Source: Microterricola viridarii | GTDB lineage: Bacteria; Actinomycetota; Actinomycetes; Actinomycetales; Microbacteriaceae | Length of the DNA stretch: 64,000 bases | Direction of reading: 5' to 3' | Assembly: GCF_001542775.1 (NCBI RefSeq) | Contig: NZ_CP014145.1 | Span: 1,922,001-1,986,000, forward strand | Part shown: positions 45,682-56,433 of the stretch, in pieces | How positions within the stretch are numbered: position 1 is the stretch's first letter | Layout of the letters: every line of letters begins with the position of its first letter | The notes under the pieces: model-generated | The model's input: only the letters and a program-made list of their open reading frames with translations | What the model was told of the DNA's origin: nothing | Database searches by the model: none | Program-made: the position numbers and the translations under genes

Positions 45682-47018
45682 GCGGCACCCGCCAACGGGA
45701 AGGAGGCAACCACGCGCCACCGCCGGGCGTCGTCCGTCGCCCCCGCCTGCAGCCGCCCGCCGAACGCCGCCGCCCGCTCCCGCATGATCTCCAGCCCGGC
45801 GCCGGAGCTCAGCGCGGCCGAGAGCCCGGCCGGCAGGGCCGGCACTCGCTCCCCCAATTCGTTCTCGATTCGCAGCTCCAGCCCGTCTGCCTCGGCGCAA
45901 AAGCTGATCTCGACCGCGGATCCCGGGGCGTGCTTCACGACGTTCGTCAGCGACTCCTGCACAATTCGGTAGACGGTCTGGCCGAGTGGCGCCGAGAGCC
46001 CCTCTGGCGCATCGCCCCGCATCCGCACGCGCACGCCGGCGCTCTCGGCGGCATCCGTCAGCGCGCGCAGCGACTCGATCGACGCCGTCGGTTGCACTGC
46101 CGTCGGCGCCGATCCGGCACGCTGCGCGGCGGAGCAATTCGCGCCGTCGGCCCCGGCCGGGAGCTCCGACGTGCGCAGGACGACGATCATCGCCCGCATA
46201 TCCTCGAGCGCCGCGATGCTCGACGCCCGCGCCAGCTGCAGGGCATCGCGCTCGGGGCCGGCATCGGCCGTGCCGCCCGCCAACGCCGCAGCGGAGTGCA
46301 GAGCGATCGCCGAGAGCCTGGATGCGATCGCGTCGTGCAGGTCGGCCGCCATGCTCGAGCGCTCCGCCTGCACAGACTGGTTCCTGTCGAGCAGCGCGAT
46401 GCGCTCTCGATCGCGCGCCCGGGCCTGCTCCACCGCCAGGCGTTCCAGGGCAAGGTCCGCGATCTCGCCCTTCTGGCGCAGGTCGTTCCCCCACCAGAGC
46501 GGCACACCAAAGAGCGCGCCGAACTGCAGCAACGACCAGGCGAACGGGACCTCGCGTGCGGCCGTGACCGTGCCGAGGGCCGCGAGGAGCACGGCGGCCA
46601 GGGCGGCCAGCCCGTAGACGACGCGCCGGGTGCGGGGCCCGGCGAAGCGGGCCACGGTGTAGAGGGCATCCGCCACGATGACGAACATGATGACGGAGCC
46701 GCCGAGGGCGGCATCCGCGGCGAGCGCCAGCGCGCTCAGTGCCACGCTGAGCAGGGTACGTCGTCGCCGCAGCAGCGCGGCCAGTCCGCCCAAAAGCACC
46801 GGCACCAGATGCAGCCACCGCGCCGCCGACTCGCCGCCGAATGCCGCGTCCCAGTAGCCGAGCTGACCCCAGAGCACCAGGATGACGCCGAGCAGGACGA
46901 AAAGCGCCGCGTTGACCGCGTCCCTCGCGTCGGGGCTTCGGCGGGCACGCCGCACGAGCGCTCCGCCGCCCGCGCGCAGGGCGCTCGCCGCGCTCCGAGG
47001 GTTGTCAGGTGTGCTCAC
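45678..47018 (-). CDS. HisKA_3-type sensor histidine kinase
   Basis: About 446 aa from a GTG at 47018. The frame is open 279 bases further, but that part overlaps the divergent gene's promoter region. Several N-terminal helices form a membrane sensor without a large external domain. Then come the HisKA_3 phospho-acceptor ADLHDAIASRLSAIALHS and the ATPase domain with VYRIVQESLTNVVKHAPGSA and GAGLEIMRERAAAFGGRL. It partners the NarL-type regulator. The signal is unknown. Confidence 0.9.
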   Translation of the reverse strand: MSTPDNPRSAASALRAGGGALVRRARRSPDARDAVNAALFVLLGVILVLWGQLGYWDAAFGGESAARWLHLVPVLLGGLAALLRRRRTLLSVALSALALAADAALGGSVIMFVIVADALYTVARFAGPRTRRVVYGLAALAAVLLAALGTVTAAREVPFAWSLLQFGALFGVPLWWGNDLRQKGEIADLALERLAVEQARARDRERIALLDRNQSVQAERSSMAADLHDAIASRLSAIALHSAAALAGGTADAGPERDALQLARASSIAALEDMRAMIVVLRTSELPAGADGANCSAAQRAGSAPTAVQPTASIESLRALTDAAESAGVRVRMRGDAPEGLSAPLGQTVYRIVQESLTNVVKHAPGSAVEISFCAEADGLELRIENELGERVPALPAGLSAALSSGAGLEIMRERAAAFGGRLQAGATDDARRWRVVASFPLAGAA

Positions 47019-47145
47019 ACCCCAGTTCAGCACATCGGGGCGCACCGTGCGTCGGCCAAACGATGTACGGCCGGCCAGCGGCGAGAGCGGAACGTCGCCC
47101 CTTTGCCCGACGACACCGCCGCCGTTGGCTGCGAGCGTTGAGTCC

Positions 47146-47994
47146 ATGTTCGACATCCTCTCGCTCGCCGCGAGTATTCCCGCACCCGGCCTCGCCCTCG
47201 ACTCCGTCGACGAGCTCTGGCGGAGCGGGTTCCCCCTGCCGCTCGCGCTCGGCGGGCTCGCGCTGGTGGACTCCGCCAGCTTCGGCACGCTGCTCATTCC
47301 GCTCTGGCTCCTGCTGGTCCCCGGCCGGCTGCGGCCGACTCGGATCCTGCTCTACCTCGGCACGATTGTGGCCTTCTACTTCGCGGTGGGGCTGGCCATC
47401 ATGGCCGGCGCGAGCGTGCTGCGCGCCGACCTGGCGCGGTTCCTCGCGGCCACGCCCGTCATCTGGGTGCAGTTTCTGCTCGGGGTCGGCCTCGTCATCG
47501 GCAGCTTCCTGATCGACACGAAGAAGTCGGGCGTTGAGCCCGGGCGCATCACCGTATGGCGGGCGAGGGCGATGGGCGTCAGCGGCGCGGGCCCGGCGGG
47601 GCCGGCACTCGGCGGCGCGGGCGCCCCCGGCACCGTCCGCGACACCTCGATGCTGCCCCTGATGACCCTCGCTCTCACCGCGGCGGGCATCGAACTCGCC
47701 TCGATGCTGCCGTACCTGGCCGGGATCACCCTGATCACCGGCGCGAACGTCGGCTGGGCGGCATGCGTCGGCCTGTTGGCCGCATACTGCCTCGTGATGG
47801 TGTTGCCGGCGCTGCTCGCCCTAGCGGCGAGGCTGTTCGCGGCCGGGGCCGTCGAGCCCCTGCTGCAGCGGCTGAGCGGCTGGTTGAGTAAGAACGCGGC
47901 CGAGACGACCGCGTGGATCGTCGGGATCATCGGCTTCCTGCTGGCGCGAGATGCGGCGGTGAAGCTGTCGTTGTTCGACGGCTTCCTGTCGTAG
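47146..47994 (+). CDS. GAP-family (Sap) membrane protein
   Basis: 282 aa with about six transmembrane helices. The sequence from LALGGLALVDSASFGTLLIPLWLLLVPGRLRPTRILLYLGTI is typical of the actinobacterial GAP/Sap family, related in mycobacteria to glycolipid addressing proteins. A second helix block follows a Gly/Ala-rich loop (about 145-165). ATG at 47146; no strong ribosome site. It is divergent from the histidine kinase with 127 bp between, so it may be its target. Confidence 0.82.
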   Translation: MFDILSLAASIPAPGLALDSVDELWRSGFPLPLALGGLALVDSASFGTLLIPLWLLLVPGRLRPTRILLYLGTIVAFYFAVGLAIMAGASVLRADLARFLAATPVIWVQFLLGVGLVIGSFLIDTKKSGVEPGRITVWRARAMGVSGAGPAGPALGGAGAPGTVRDTSMLPLMTLALTAAGIELASMLPYLAGITLITGANVGWAACVGLLAAYCLVMVLPALLALAARLFAAGAVEPLLQRLSGWLSKNAAETTAWIVGIIGFLLARDAAVKLSLFDGFLS

Positions 47995-48002
47995 CAGGCG
48001 GG

Positions 48003-48078
48003 GTTTCGACAGGCTCAACCACCGGGAGCGGCCGAAGCAGCCGGGTGTCGGCTTCGGTCGTGAGCTCCCTCGGGCCAA
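48003..48078. repeat. Two dispersed repeat fragments
   Basis: TTTCGACAGGCTCAACC (48004-48020) is a variant of the TTTCGACAAGCTCAACC word at 60481. TCGGCTTCGGTCGTGAGCTCCCTCGGGCCAA (near 48047-48078, given here by position) is a diverged, shortened form of the 35-bp element of the 38.9-kb array. Both lie in the gap between the GAP and CPBP genes. Confidence 0.75.
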
Positions 48079-48089
48079 TGGGGGGGCGG

Positions 48090-48917
48090 TTAGCCGCCGA
48101 ACCACTCCGGGTTGTGGGCGTAGACGATGACCAGGAACACGACCAGGTCGAAGAGCAGGTGCACCGTCACGACGTAGCTGAGCGAGCGCGTCATCCGGAA
48201 GATCATGCCCTGCACCAGCGCGAACGGGATCGTCAGCAACGGGCCCCAGCTCTGGTAGCCGAGCTCCCAGAGGAACGACACGAACACCGTCGCCTGCAGC
48301 GCGTTCGCCAGCCACACCGGGAAGTGCCGGCAGAGCAGCGTGAACACGGTGCAAATGAAGAACAGTTCGTCCCAGATGCCGACGGCGTTCACCCCGATGA
48401 ACAGGCGGATGACGGCATCCGGCTCGTGCACGGCCGGCCAGTTCTGGTAGGCGCCGCTCGAGATGAAGTAGAACGGCAACAGCACGATCGCCATCACCAC
48501 GACGGCGCCGATGTAGATCCACTGGGCGCGGGTCCAGCGCCCGCTCCCCCGCCACGGGAAACGGATGACACGTTCCTTGTAGATGAAGCGCTGCACCAGG
48601 TACGGCACCGCCACCGCGGAGCCGAGCACGACGGTGAACAGCACCATATTCGGGTAGTCGATGTTGGCTTCGAGCGAGATCGTGCTGATGATCAGCTGGC
48701 CGAGCGCGATCAGCAACAGGTCGCGGAACAGCGCACGGTCGATGAACCAGGCGGATGCAACGCCGGCCAGCAGCATGGCGTACCCGACGGGAATGATCTG
48801 CACGCCGAAGAGCAGCACGGCCGCGCCGCAGACGAGTGCGGCCGGCAGGAGCTTCCAGGTCAGGACGGCGGGCGCCGCGGCATCCGGAGCATGCGGCGAG
48901 AGCGCGGGAAGCTGCAT
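48090..48917 (-). CDS. CPBP-family (CAAX-protease-like) membrane protein
   Basis: 275 aa with about eight helices. The late part shows GIWDELFFICTVF, where CPBP proteases normally have EExxxR, and TVHLLFDLVVF, matching the conserved HxxxD/N helix. The first glutamate is replaced by aspartate and the arginine is not in place, so activity is uncertain. It follows the lysoplasmalogenase gene with 2 bp between and is probably co-transcribed with it. Confidence 0.7.
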   Translation of the reverse strand: MQLPALSPHAPDAAAPAVLTWKLLPAALVCGAAVLLFGVQIIPVGYAMLLAGVASAWFIDRALFRDLLLIALGQLIISTISLEANIDYPNMVLFTVVLGSAVAVPYLVQRFIYKERVIRFPWRGSGRWTRAQWIYIGAVVVMAIVLLPFYFISSGAYQNWPAVHEPDAVIRLFIGVNAVGIWDELFFICTVFTLLCRHFPVWLANALQATVFVSFLWELGYQSWGPLLTIPFALVQGMIFRMTRSLSYVVTVHLLFDLVVFLVIVYAHNPEWFGG

Positions 48918-48919
48918 GG

Positions 48920-49642
48920 CTACCCCTGCTCCCCCGCCCCGGCTCGAGCAGCCTTGCGCTGCAGCGCCACAACACCCCAGGCGATCAACCCCTGCCCGGC
49001 CAGGTAGGTGGCCATGATCAGAAAGCCGGACTGCCAGAGGTCGAGGGTGTCCAGGAACTTGTTGCTGCCGAGCAGCGTGTCCGAGATGAGGAACAGCGCG
49101 CCGCCGGCGGCGATCGTGGCCGTTCCCCGGCTCGCCCAGGCCGCCATCGCGCCGAGCACCAAGCCGTACAGCGCGACGGGGATGAGCAGGCTGCCGAGCG
49201 CGGGGCCGAGCAAGGCCACGAAGCCGAGCCACCAGAGCAGGTAGACCAGCGCCCAGGCGCGCGGTCGGCTGTAGCCGAGCCCGCGCATGAAGAGCACCAG
49301 GTAGGCGACGTGGGCGAGTAGGAAGAAGCTCAGCCCGAGCACGAAGAAGAAGTCGTTCGCATAGAGCGGGGTGATGTCGCCCAGCCAGGACAGCGTGATG
49401 GCGGCGAGCAGCAACGCCGTGGCCGTCGCGCGGCGGGCCGGCGAGGCCGCGAGCACCGCCAGCAGCAGCGCCGGCATCAGCAGCCACTTCGAGATGTTGG
49501 CGGCGTCGCTGAGATGGGCGAACTGGAAGACCAGGTGCAGGGCTGAGAGCGCCAGGAATGGCGCGAAGGCGGTCAGCGGTTTCAGCTGCCCCGCCGTCGC
49601 AGCGGCGAATGCGGTCGTCTTGTTCGGCGACATCGATGTCAT
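48920..49642 (-). CDS. Lysoplasmalogenase (YhhN family)
   Basis: 240 aa, eight hydrophobic segments. Family marks: ISKWLLMPALLL, ITLSWLGDITPL (aspartate active-site position), FFVLGLSFFLLAHVAYLVLF and ALFLISDTLLGSNKF. YhhN proteins hydrolyse the vinyl-ether bond of lysoplasmalogens or have related lipid roles. ATG at 49642; start uncertain by 13 codons. The next gene on this strand, CPBP, starts right behind it. Confidence 0.85.
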   Translation of the reverse strand: MTSMSPNKTTAFAAATAGQLKPLTAFAPFLALSALHLVFQFAHLSDAANISKWLLMPALLLAVLAASPARRATATALLLAAITLSWLGDITPLYANDFFFVLGLSFFLLAHVAYLVLFMRGLGYSRPRAWALVYLLWWLGFVALLGPALGSLLIPVALYGLVLGAMAAWASRGTATIAAGGALFLISDTLLGSNKFLDTLDLWQSGFLIMATYLAGQGLIAWGVVALQRKAARAGAGEQG

Positions 49643-49728
49643 CTGCTCATTCTGCCCGCAGAGTGCCGCTTCCCGCCTCATTCGGCGGGCAATGTCACTC
49701 GGCGGGCAGCGTCATCCGGTGAGCAGCG

Positions 49729-50277
49729 TCACTCGGCGAGCAGCACCTCGGTGTCGTACCCGGCGAGCTTCTCGCGGCCGTCCAGTTCGGCCAGTTCGAA
49801 CAGCACGCCGATACCGGCCACCGCATACCCGGCCCGCTCGATCAGGCGGGCGGCGGCGCTCAGGGTGCCACCAGTTGCGAGGATGTCGTCGAGCACCAGC
49901 ACGCGGGCGCCGGGCGCCAGATGATTCGGCTCGAGCTCGAGCGTCGCGGTGCCGTACTCAAGGTCGTAGCTCTCGGCGATGACGGTGCCGGGCAGTTTGC
50001 CCGCCTTGCGCACGACGAGCAGCCCGGTGCCGGTGGCGTAGGCGGCGGCCGCGGCGAGCACGAAACCACGGGCCTCGACGCCGGCGACGGCGTCGAACTT
50101 GCCTGCGAAGCGTGCGACCAACTCGTCGACGATCACCTTGAACGCCGGCCCGTCTGCGAACACGGGGGCCACATCGCGGAACAGGATCCCCGGCTGCGGG
50201 AAGTCCGGGATCTCGGTGAGCAATCGTTTGAGCTCGTCCGATGCGGAGGGGGCGTTGGTGGTGGGTTCAGAAGTCAC
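49729..50277 (-). CDS. apt: Adenine phosphoribosyltransferase
   Basis: 182 aa from a GTG at 50277. The PRPP-binding motif is VLVLDDILATGGT, preceded by the adenine/flexible loop (GLLVVRKAGKLPG) and IPDFPQPGILFRDVAP at the N-terminus. It salvages adenine to AMP. TAGCGT lies 6 nt before the GTG, consistent with a leaderless transcript. Confidence 0.95.
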   Translation of the reverse strand: MTSEPTTNAPSASDELKRLLTEIPDFPQPGILFRDVAPVFADGPAFKVIVDELVARFAGKFDAVAGVEARGFVLAAAAAYATGTGLLVVRKAGKLPGTVIAESYDLEYGTATLELEPNHLAPGARVLVLDDILATGGTLSAAARLIERAGYAVAGIGVLFELAELDGREKLAGYDTEVLLAE

Positions 50278-50283
50278 CCCTTA

Positions 50284-50289
50284 ACGCTA
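50284..50289 (-). promoter_or_regulatory. -10-like TAGCGT, leaderless apt
   Basis: TAGCGT, spacer TAAGGG, then GTG at 50277. Same layout as thyA (TAGCAT-CGAGGG-GTG). Confidence 0.5.
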
Positions 50290-50387
50290 GACGACGGATG
50301 CAGCCCCCGGCGACGGAGGATCCGGCATCCGCCACGCGCAGACCGCGCACCGCGCCTGCACCCCGTTGCCGTGCTTTACTGGCCCGC

Positions 50388-51517
50388 ATGAACCCCGCCG
50401 CGATCGACTACCGCCCGCTCACCGAGCCGGTGGCGCCGGGCGCCGTCTCGGAGTTTCGCGGTTGGGCGCGCTCGACGAGGCAGCCGTGGGCGCGTTCCTC
50501 CGATGCCGCCCGCGTTCTCGTCGCGATCTTCGCCGTGCTGGCCGGGCTCCTGGTCGTCGTGGCCATCGCGATCGGCGGCTCGATCCTGGCGGTGGCCGCC
50601 GCAACCCTCGGCACGGCCAGCCTGGTCGCAGCCGCGCCGATGCTCCTCATCCTGGTGCTCGGCGTGCTGGTGGCGGTGTTGGTGCTGCGCCGGGCGGACC
50701 TCTCTGGCGGCTGGCAACAGAAGTACCGGCTCTTCCACTTCGCCCAGGCCAATGGGATGCAGTGGTATCCGCAGATCGGGGATCCCGGCTACCCCGGCAT
50801 CATCTTCGGACGCGGCTCGGGCCGCGCCGCCTACTCCGGCGCGCGGGCCACGAGCGGGCGCGCGCTCGACATCGGCAATTTCATGTACACGACCGGCTCC
50901 GGCGACGACCGCACGGTGCACCGGTGGGGTTCATGGCGCTCCGACTGGACCGCCGGATCCCGCACTGCGTCGTCGATGCGCGGGCGAACAACTCGCGGTT
51001 CGGCGCCTCCGACCTCGGCTCCTTCTCCAAGGAACAGGTGTTGCGCCTCGAAGGAGATTTCAACGACCACTTCACGCTGTACTGCCCGCGCGGCTACGAG
51101 TCCGACGCGTTGTACATCTTCACGCCCGACCTGATGGCGTTGCTGATCGACCACAGCAGCGCCTTCGACGTCGAGATCGTCGATGACTGGATGTTCGTCT
51201 ACTCGACCACTCCGTGGAACACACTGGAGCCGGCCGCCTGGGCACGCCTGTTCGCCATCGCAGACACCGTGGGGCGCAAGACCGTCTCCCAGACCGAGCG
51301 GTACCGCGACGAGCGCAGCCCGGCGCAGCCCGCCCCGGCGTTCGCCGCCGCACTCGGCGGCGGCGACAACATGGTCGCTCCGCAGGGCCGCCGGCTCACC
51401 CGGGGCCTTCCCATTGCGGCCATCGTCGCGATCGTCGCATTCTTCGGCCTGCCTCTGCTGCTCATCACGGTGTTCGGCGTCGGGCTCGTCGGCTCCTGGA
51501 CGTCAAGCCTGCCGTGA
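50388..51517 (+). CDS. Conserved membrane protein of unknown function, one-base frameshift
   Basis: Begins MNPAAIDYRPLTEPVAPGAV at 50388, with two helices (about 43-105) followed by a soluble region (WQQKYRLFHFAQANGMQWYP). At 50926-50929 the frame must shift: one more G in the run of four gives RTVHRWGFMALRLDRRIPH and continues to a final helix and stop at 51517. The repaired length would be 376 aa. Both halves keep biased codons, so the break is recent or a sequencing indel. Similar two-helix plus DUF proteins occur in Microbacteriaceae; function unknown. Confidence 0.75.
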
Positions 51518-51564
51518 CGGATGCCGCGGCATCCGCACCCCGCGTGAGCCCACGCCGAATGAGA

Positions 51565-51600
51565 CAGGCCCCGCACCCACACGAAGTGGGCCGGGGCCTG
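51565..51600 (-). terminator. Hairpin terminator after FKBP gene
   Basis: CAGGCCCC (51565-51572) pairs with GGGGCCTG (51593-51600), with an inner CCCAC/GTGGG stem. Lies 20 bp after the stop at 51621. Confidence 0.8.
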
Positions 51601-51620
51601 CGTAGCCAGACGGCTCGTGC

Positions 51621-51992
51621 TTAGCTGACGCCGAGCAGGTCGATCACGAAGATCAGGGTCTTGCCCGAGAGGTGGTGGCCTCCACCGGCGGGGCCGTAGG
51701 CCTGGTGCGGGGGGACGACGAGCTTGCGACGGCCGCCGACCTTCATGCCGGGGATGCCTTCTTGCCAGCCCGCGATGAGGCGGTTGAGCGGGAAGTTGAT
51801 GGACTGGCCGCGACCCCAGGAGGAGTCGAACTCGTCGCCGGACTCGTACTCGACGCCGAGGTAGTGCACGTCGACGGTGGCACCGGGGGTGGCCTCAGCG
51901 CCGTCGCCGACGACGATGTCCTCGATGACGAGGACCTCGGGCGCCGGGCCCTCCGGGAATTCGATTTCGGGCTTTGCGTTCATATCAGTCAT
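51621..51992 (-). CDS. FKBP-type peptidyl-prolyl isomerase
   Basis: 123 aa, ATG at 51992. The FKBP core from VIEDIVVGDGAEATPGATVDVHYLG through FDSSWGRGQSINFPL, RLIAGWQEGIPGMKVGGRRKLVVPP and AYGPAGGG to LIFVIDLLGV is complete, with no signal peptide, so it is cytosolic. It accelerates proline isomerisation in protein folding. Confidence 0.95.
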   Translation of the reverse strand: MTDMNAKPEIEFPEGPAPEVLVIEDIVVGDGAEATPGATVDVHYLGVEYESGDEFDSSWGRGQSINFPLNRLIAGWQEGIPGMKVGGRRKLVVPPHQAYGPAGGGHHLSGKTLIFVIDLLGVS

Positions 51993-52185
51993 GCGACTAT
52001 CCAAGCCGATTCCGCGCAAGAATGCACACCGGCCGGGCGCCGGCTGTGATTCTCGCGCGGATGCTTGTGTTCCTCACACGGGTGAGAGAAGATGAGAACT
52101 GATCAACTTATCGCCCGGGCGAGTCGCGTGCATTGCCGCACCACCGGGCGATAGGTCTTTAACGGGCACCCCTGGCGCGTGCTCC

Positions 52186-53424
52186 TCACGCTGCGGGCGG
52201 CGCCAGCATCACGGCCCGATCGCGCGTGACGGAGGCCAGCAGGGCGCGCTCCGCCGCCACGGTGTCGGCCGTTCCGCGGCCGGCCAGGAGCCGCTGCCGC
52301 ACGAGGGCCAACCGGGTGGCATGCCTGATGAACCGGCGCATCGCGAGGCGCTTCTCGCTGGGCAGCGTCCGCGCCCAGCGCGCGGCCGCCCGCCGGCCGG
52401 CGGCCGTGCCCAACATGACGACCTCGCCGTCGGCGAACCAGCCGGCCTCGGCGTATTCCTGCAGGCTGGCCACAGTAGCCCGCTGCTCGGCCCGGCGCAG
52501 CCACACCACGATTCCGATGGCGAAGGCGAAGAGCGGCACCTGCACGAGGAAGTAGTAGCCGAAGAAGTCCGTCACCACGAGGAGCGCGCCGTTCCACAGC
52601 GCGTGCAGGGCGATCGCGACGGCCAGGCCGATCGCGAAATAGCCGAGGATGCCGGCGCCGCGCGTGCGGGTGACGCCGAAGCCCAGCACGATGCCGGTGC
52701 ACGCGGTGAACATGACATGAGCGAAGGGAGAGAACAGCCCGCGCAGCACGAACGTTGCGCCGAGCCCGCCCGCGCCGCCCTCGGTGAGCGCCTCACCGAA
52801 ATAGAGGATGTTCTCGGTGAACGCGAAACCGGCGGCGGTGACCGCCGCGTAGACGAGGCCGTCAACCGGGCCGTCCAGGCTCTTCCGCGCGATCCACACG
52901 AGCAGCAGCACGCCCAGGCCCTTGGCGAGCTCCTCCACGAACGGGGCCTGGATCGCGACAGAGAGAGCCTCGGTGTATTCGGCGCGGCCGCTGGCGCCGA
53001 CCGCGATCTGCACGAGCAGGTCCACGAACAGCGAGATGCCGACCGCGACGCCCGCTCCCCAGAACAGGGCGAAGCCAAGCACCCAGCGCGGCTCCGGCTC
53101 CCAGCGGTCGATCCAGCGCACCACGAACAGCACGCCCACGAGCGGCACCACCGCCACGACGGTGCAGAGCACGACAGCCCCGGGGCCGAAAGCGTTCACG
53201 AAGGAACCGATCACGACGAGCATCAGCGCCGCACCGATGACGATGCCGATGACCCCGAGCACGAAGCCGAGTCCGCCGCCGCGAGCGGGCGGTGCGACGA
53301 ATGGGACCGAGGCCAGGGGGCGTTCCGCGGCCGTCAATGCCGGGGGTTGCGATGCGGAGAGCAGCAGGTTCGGCGGCCCGGCAGGGAACGGGGTGCCAGC
53401 GGCATCCGGATTCGGTGAGGTCAC
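52186..53424 (-). CDS. PrsW-family intramembrane metalloprotease
   Basis: 412 aa from GTG at 53424. A polar N-terminus of about 50 residues is followed by 8-9 helices. Family motifs in order: FVEELAKGLGVLLL (EExxK), GFAFTENILYFGE, FAHVMFTACTGIVLG (His) and ALHALWNGALL (His), the set proposed to bind the metal. PrsW-type enzymes cleave membrane proteins such as anti-sigma factors. About 100 extra basic residues follow the last helix. TAGCCT lies 6 nt before the GTG. Confidence 0.9.
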   Translation of the reverse strand: MTSPNPDAAGTPFPAGPPNLLLSASQPPALTAAERPLASVPFVAPPARGGGLGFVLGVIGIVIGAALMLVVIGSFVNAFGPGAVVLCTVVAVVPLVGVLFVVRWIDRWEPEPRWVLGFALFWGAGVAVGISLFVDLLVQIAVGASGRAEYTEALSVAIQAPFVEELAKGLGVLLLVWIARKSLDGPVDGLVYAAVTAAGFAFTENILYFGEALTEGGAGGLGATFVLRGLFSPFAHVMFTACTGIVLGFGVTRTRGAGILGYFAIGLAVAIALHALWNGALLVVTDFFGYYFLVQVPLFAFAIGIVVWLRRAEQRATVASLQEYAEAGWFADGEVVMLGTAAGRRAAARWARTLPSEKRLAMRRFIRHATRLALVRQRLLAGRGTADTVAAERALLASVTRDRAVMLAPPAA

Positions 53425-53430
53425 TCGCTC

Positions 53431-53436
53431 AGGCTA
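53431..53436 (-). promoter_or_regulatory. -10-like TAGCCT, leaderless prsW
   Basis: TAGCCT, spacer GAGCGA, then GTG at 53424. Confidence 0.5.
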
Positions 53437-53484
53437 ACGGACGCCGGCCTCCGTTCCCGCCGCGCCGCTGCTCTCGCTGCTCGC

Positions 53485-53604
53485 GCAGCCGGTCAGCGGA
53501 TGCGAGCCGCGCCCCCGTTGCCGGTCAGCGGATGCGGGCCGCGACCCGCCGACGAATCAAGGTGTTGCGGCCCGAAACCGCCCGCGTCTCCGCGGACTGG
53601 CTAC
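53485..53604. repeat. Palindromic repeat, copy C with tandem left end
   Basis: Two left ends in tandem (CAGCCGGTCAGCGGATGCG from 53486 and CCGGTCAGCGGATGCGGGCC from 53521), then an interior with CGGCCCGAAACC and a right end CGCGGACTGGCTAC. Read in reverse it matches copy B, including TTTCGGGCCG. It lies in the 330-bp gap between PrsW and glutamate dehydrogenase, which otherwise holds only the gdhA terminator. Confidence 0.75.
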
Positions 53605-53694
53605 GGCACGTGCAGGTTACGGGGCGCCCAGGCAGGCGCAGGCGCGCACGCGGGCTGCTGGAGGCACCCGTGCCCCGATTCCCCCGCGGGAACG

Positions 53695-53736
53695 TCGAAG
53701 GCCGAGCCCGGCGCGGTGCGCGGGCTCGGCCTTCGA
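53695..53736 (-). terminator. Hairpin terminator after gdhA
   Basis: TCGAAGGCCGAGCCCG (53695-53710) pairs perfectly with CGGGCTCGGCCTTCGA (53721-53736), 16 bp, loop 10. Lies 19 bp after the gdhA stop. Confidence 0.9.
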
Positions 53737-53754
53737 GAGCTGAGTGCTGTGTGA

Positions 53755-56311
<2,557 letters not shown>

Positions 56312-56360
56312 CCGGCCAGCGTAGTGGGCGTGCCGGCCCGGGGCGCGGGGTGCCCGCGAA

Positions 56361-56395
56361 GTTGGCTTCGGTCGCTGGCGCTCCCTCTAGCCAAC
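56361..56395. repeat. Single copy of the dispersed 35-bp element
   Basis: GTTGGCTTCGGTCGCTGGCG...TAGCCAAC, identical to the core of the 38.9-kb array over most of its length. The ends (GTTGGCT/AGCCAAC) are inverted repeats. It lies between YihY and ispG. Confidence 0.85.
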
Positions 56396-56433
56396 GGGGA
56401 ATTGCTCGTCGACTGGAGGGCGGCGCGCTGGGC

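Noticed and set aside
52109..52153. Terminator after prsW (TATCGCCCGG with CCGGGCGATA)
   Set aside because: The 10-bp arms are 25 nt apart with no T run. Possible, but too weak to list.
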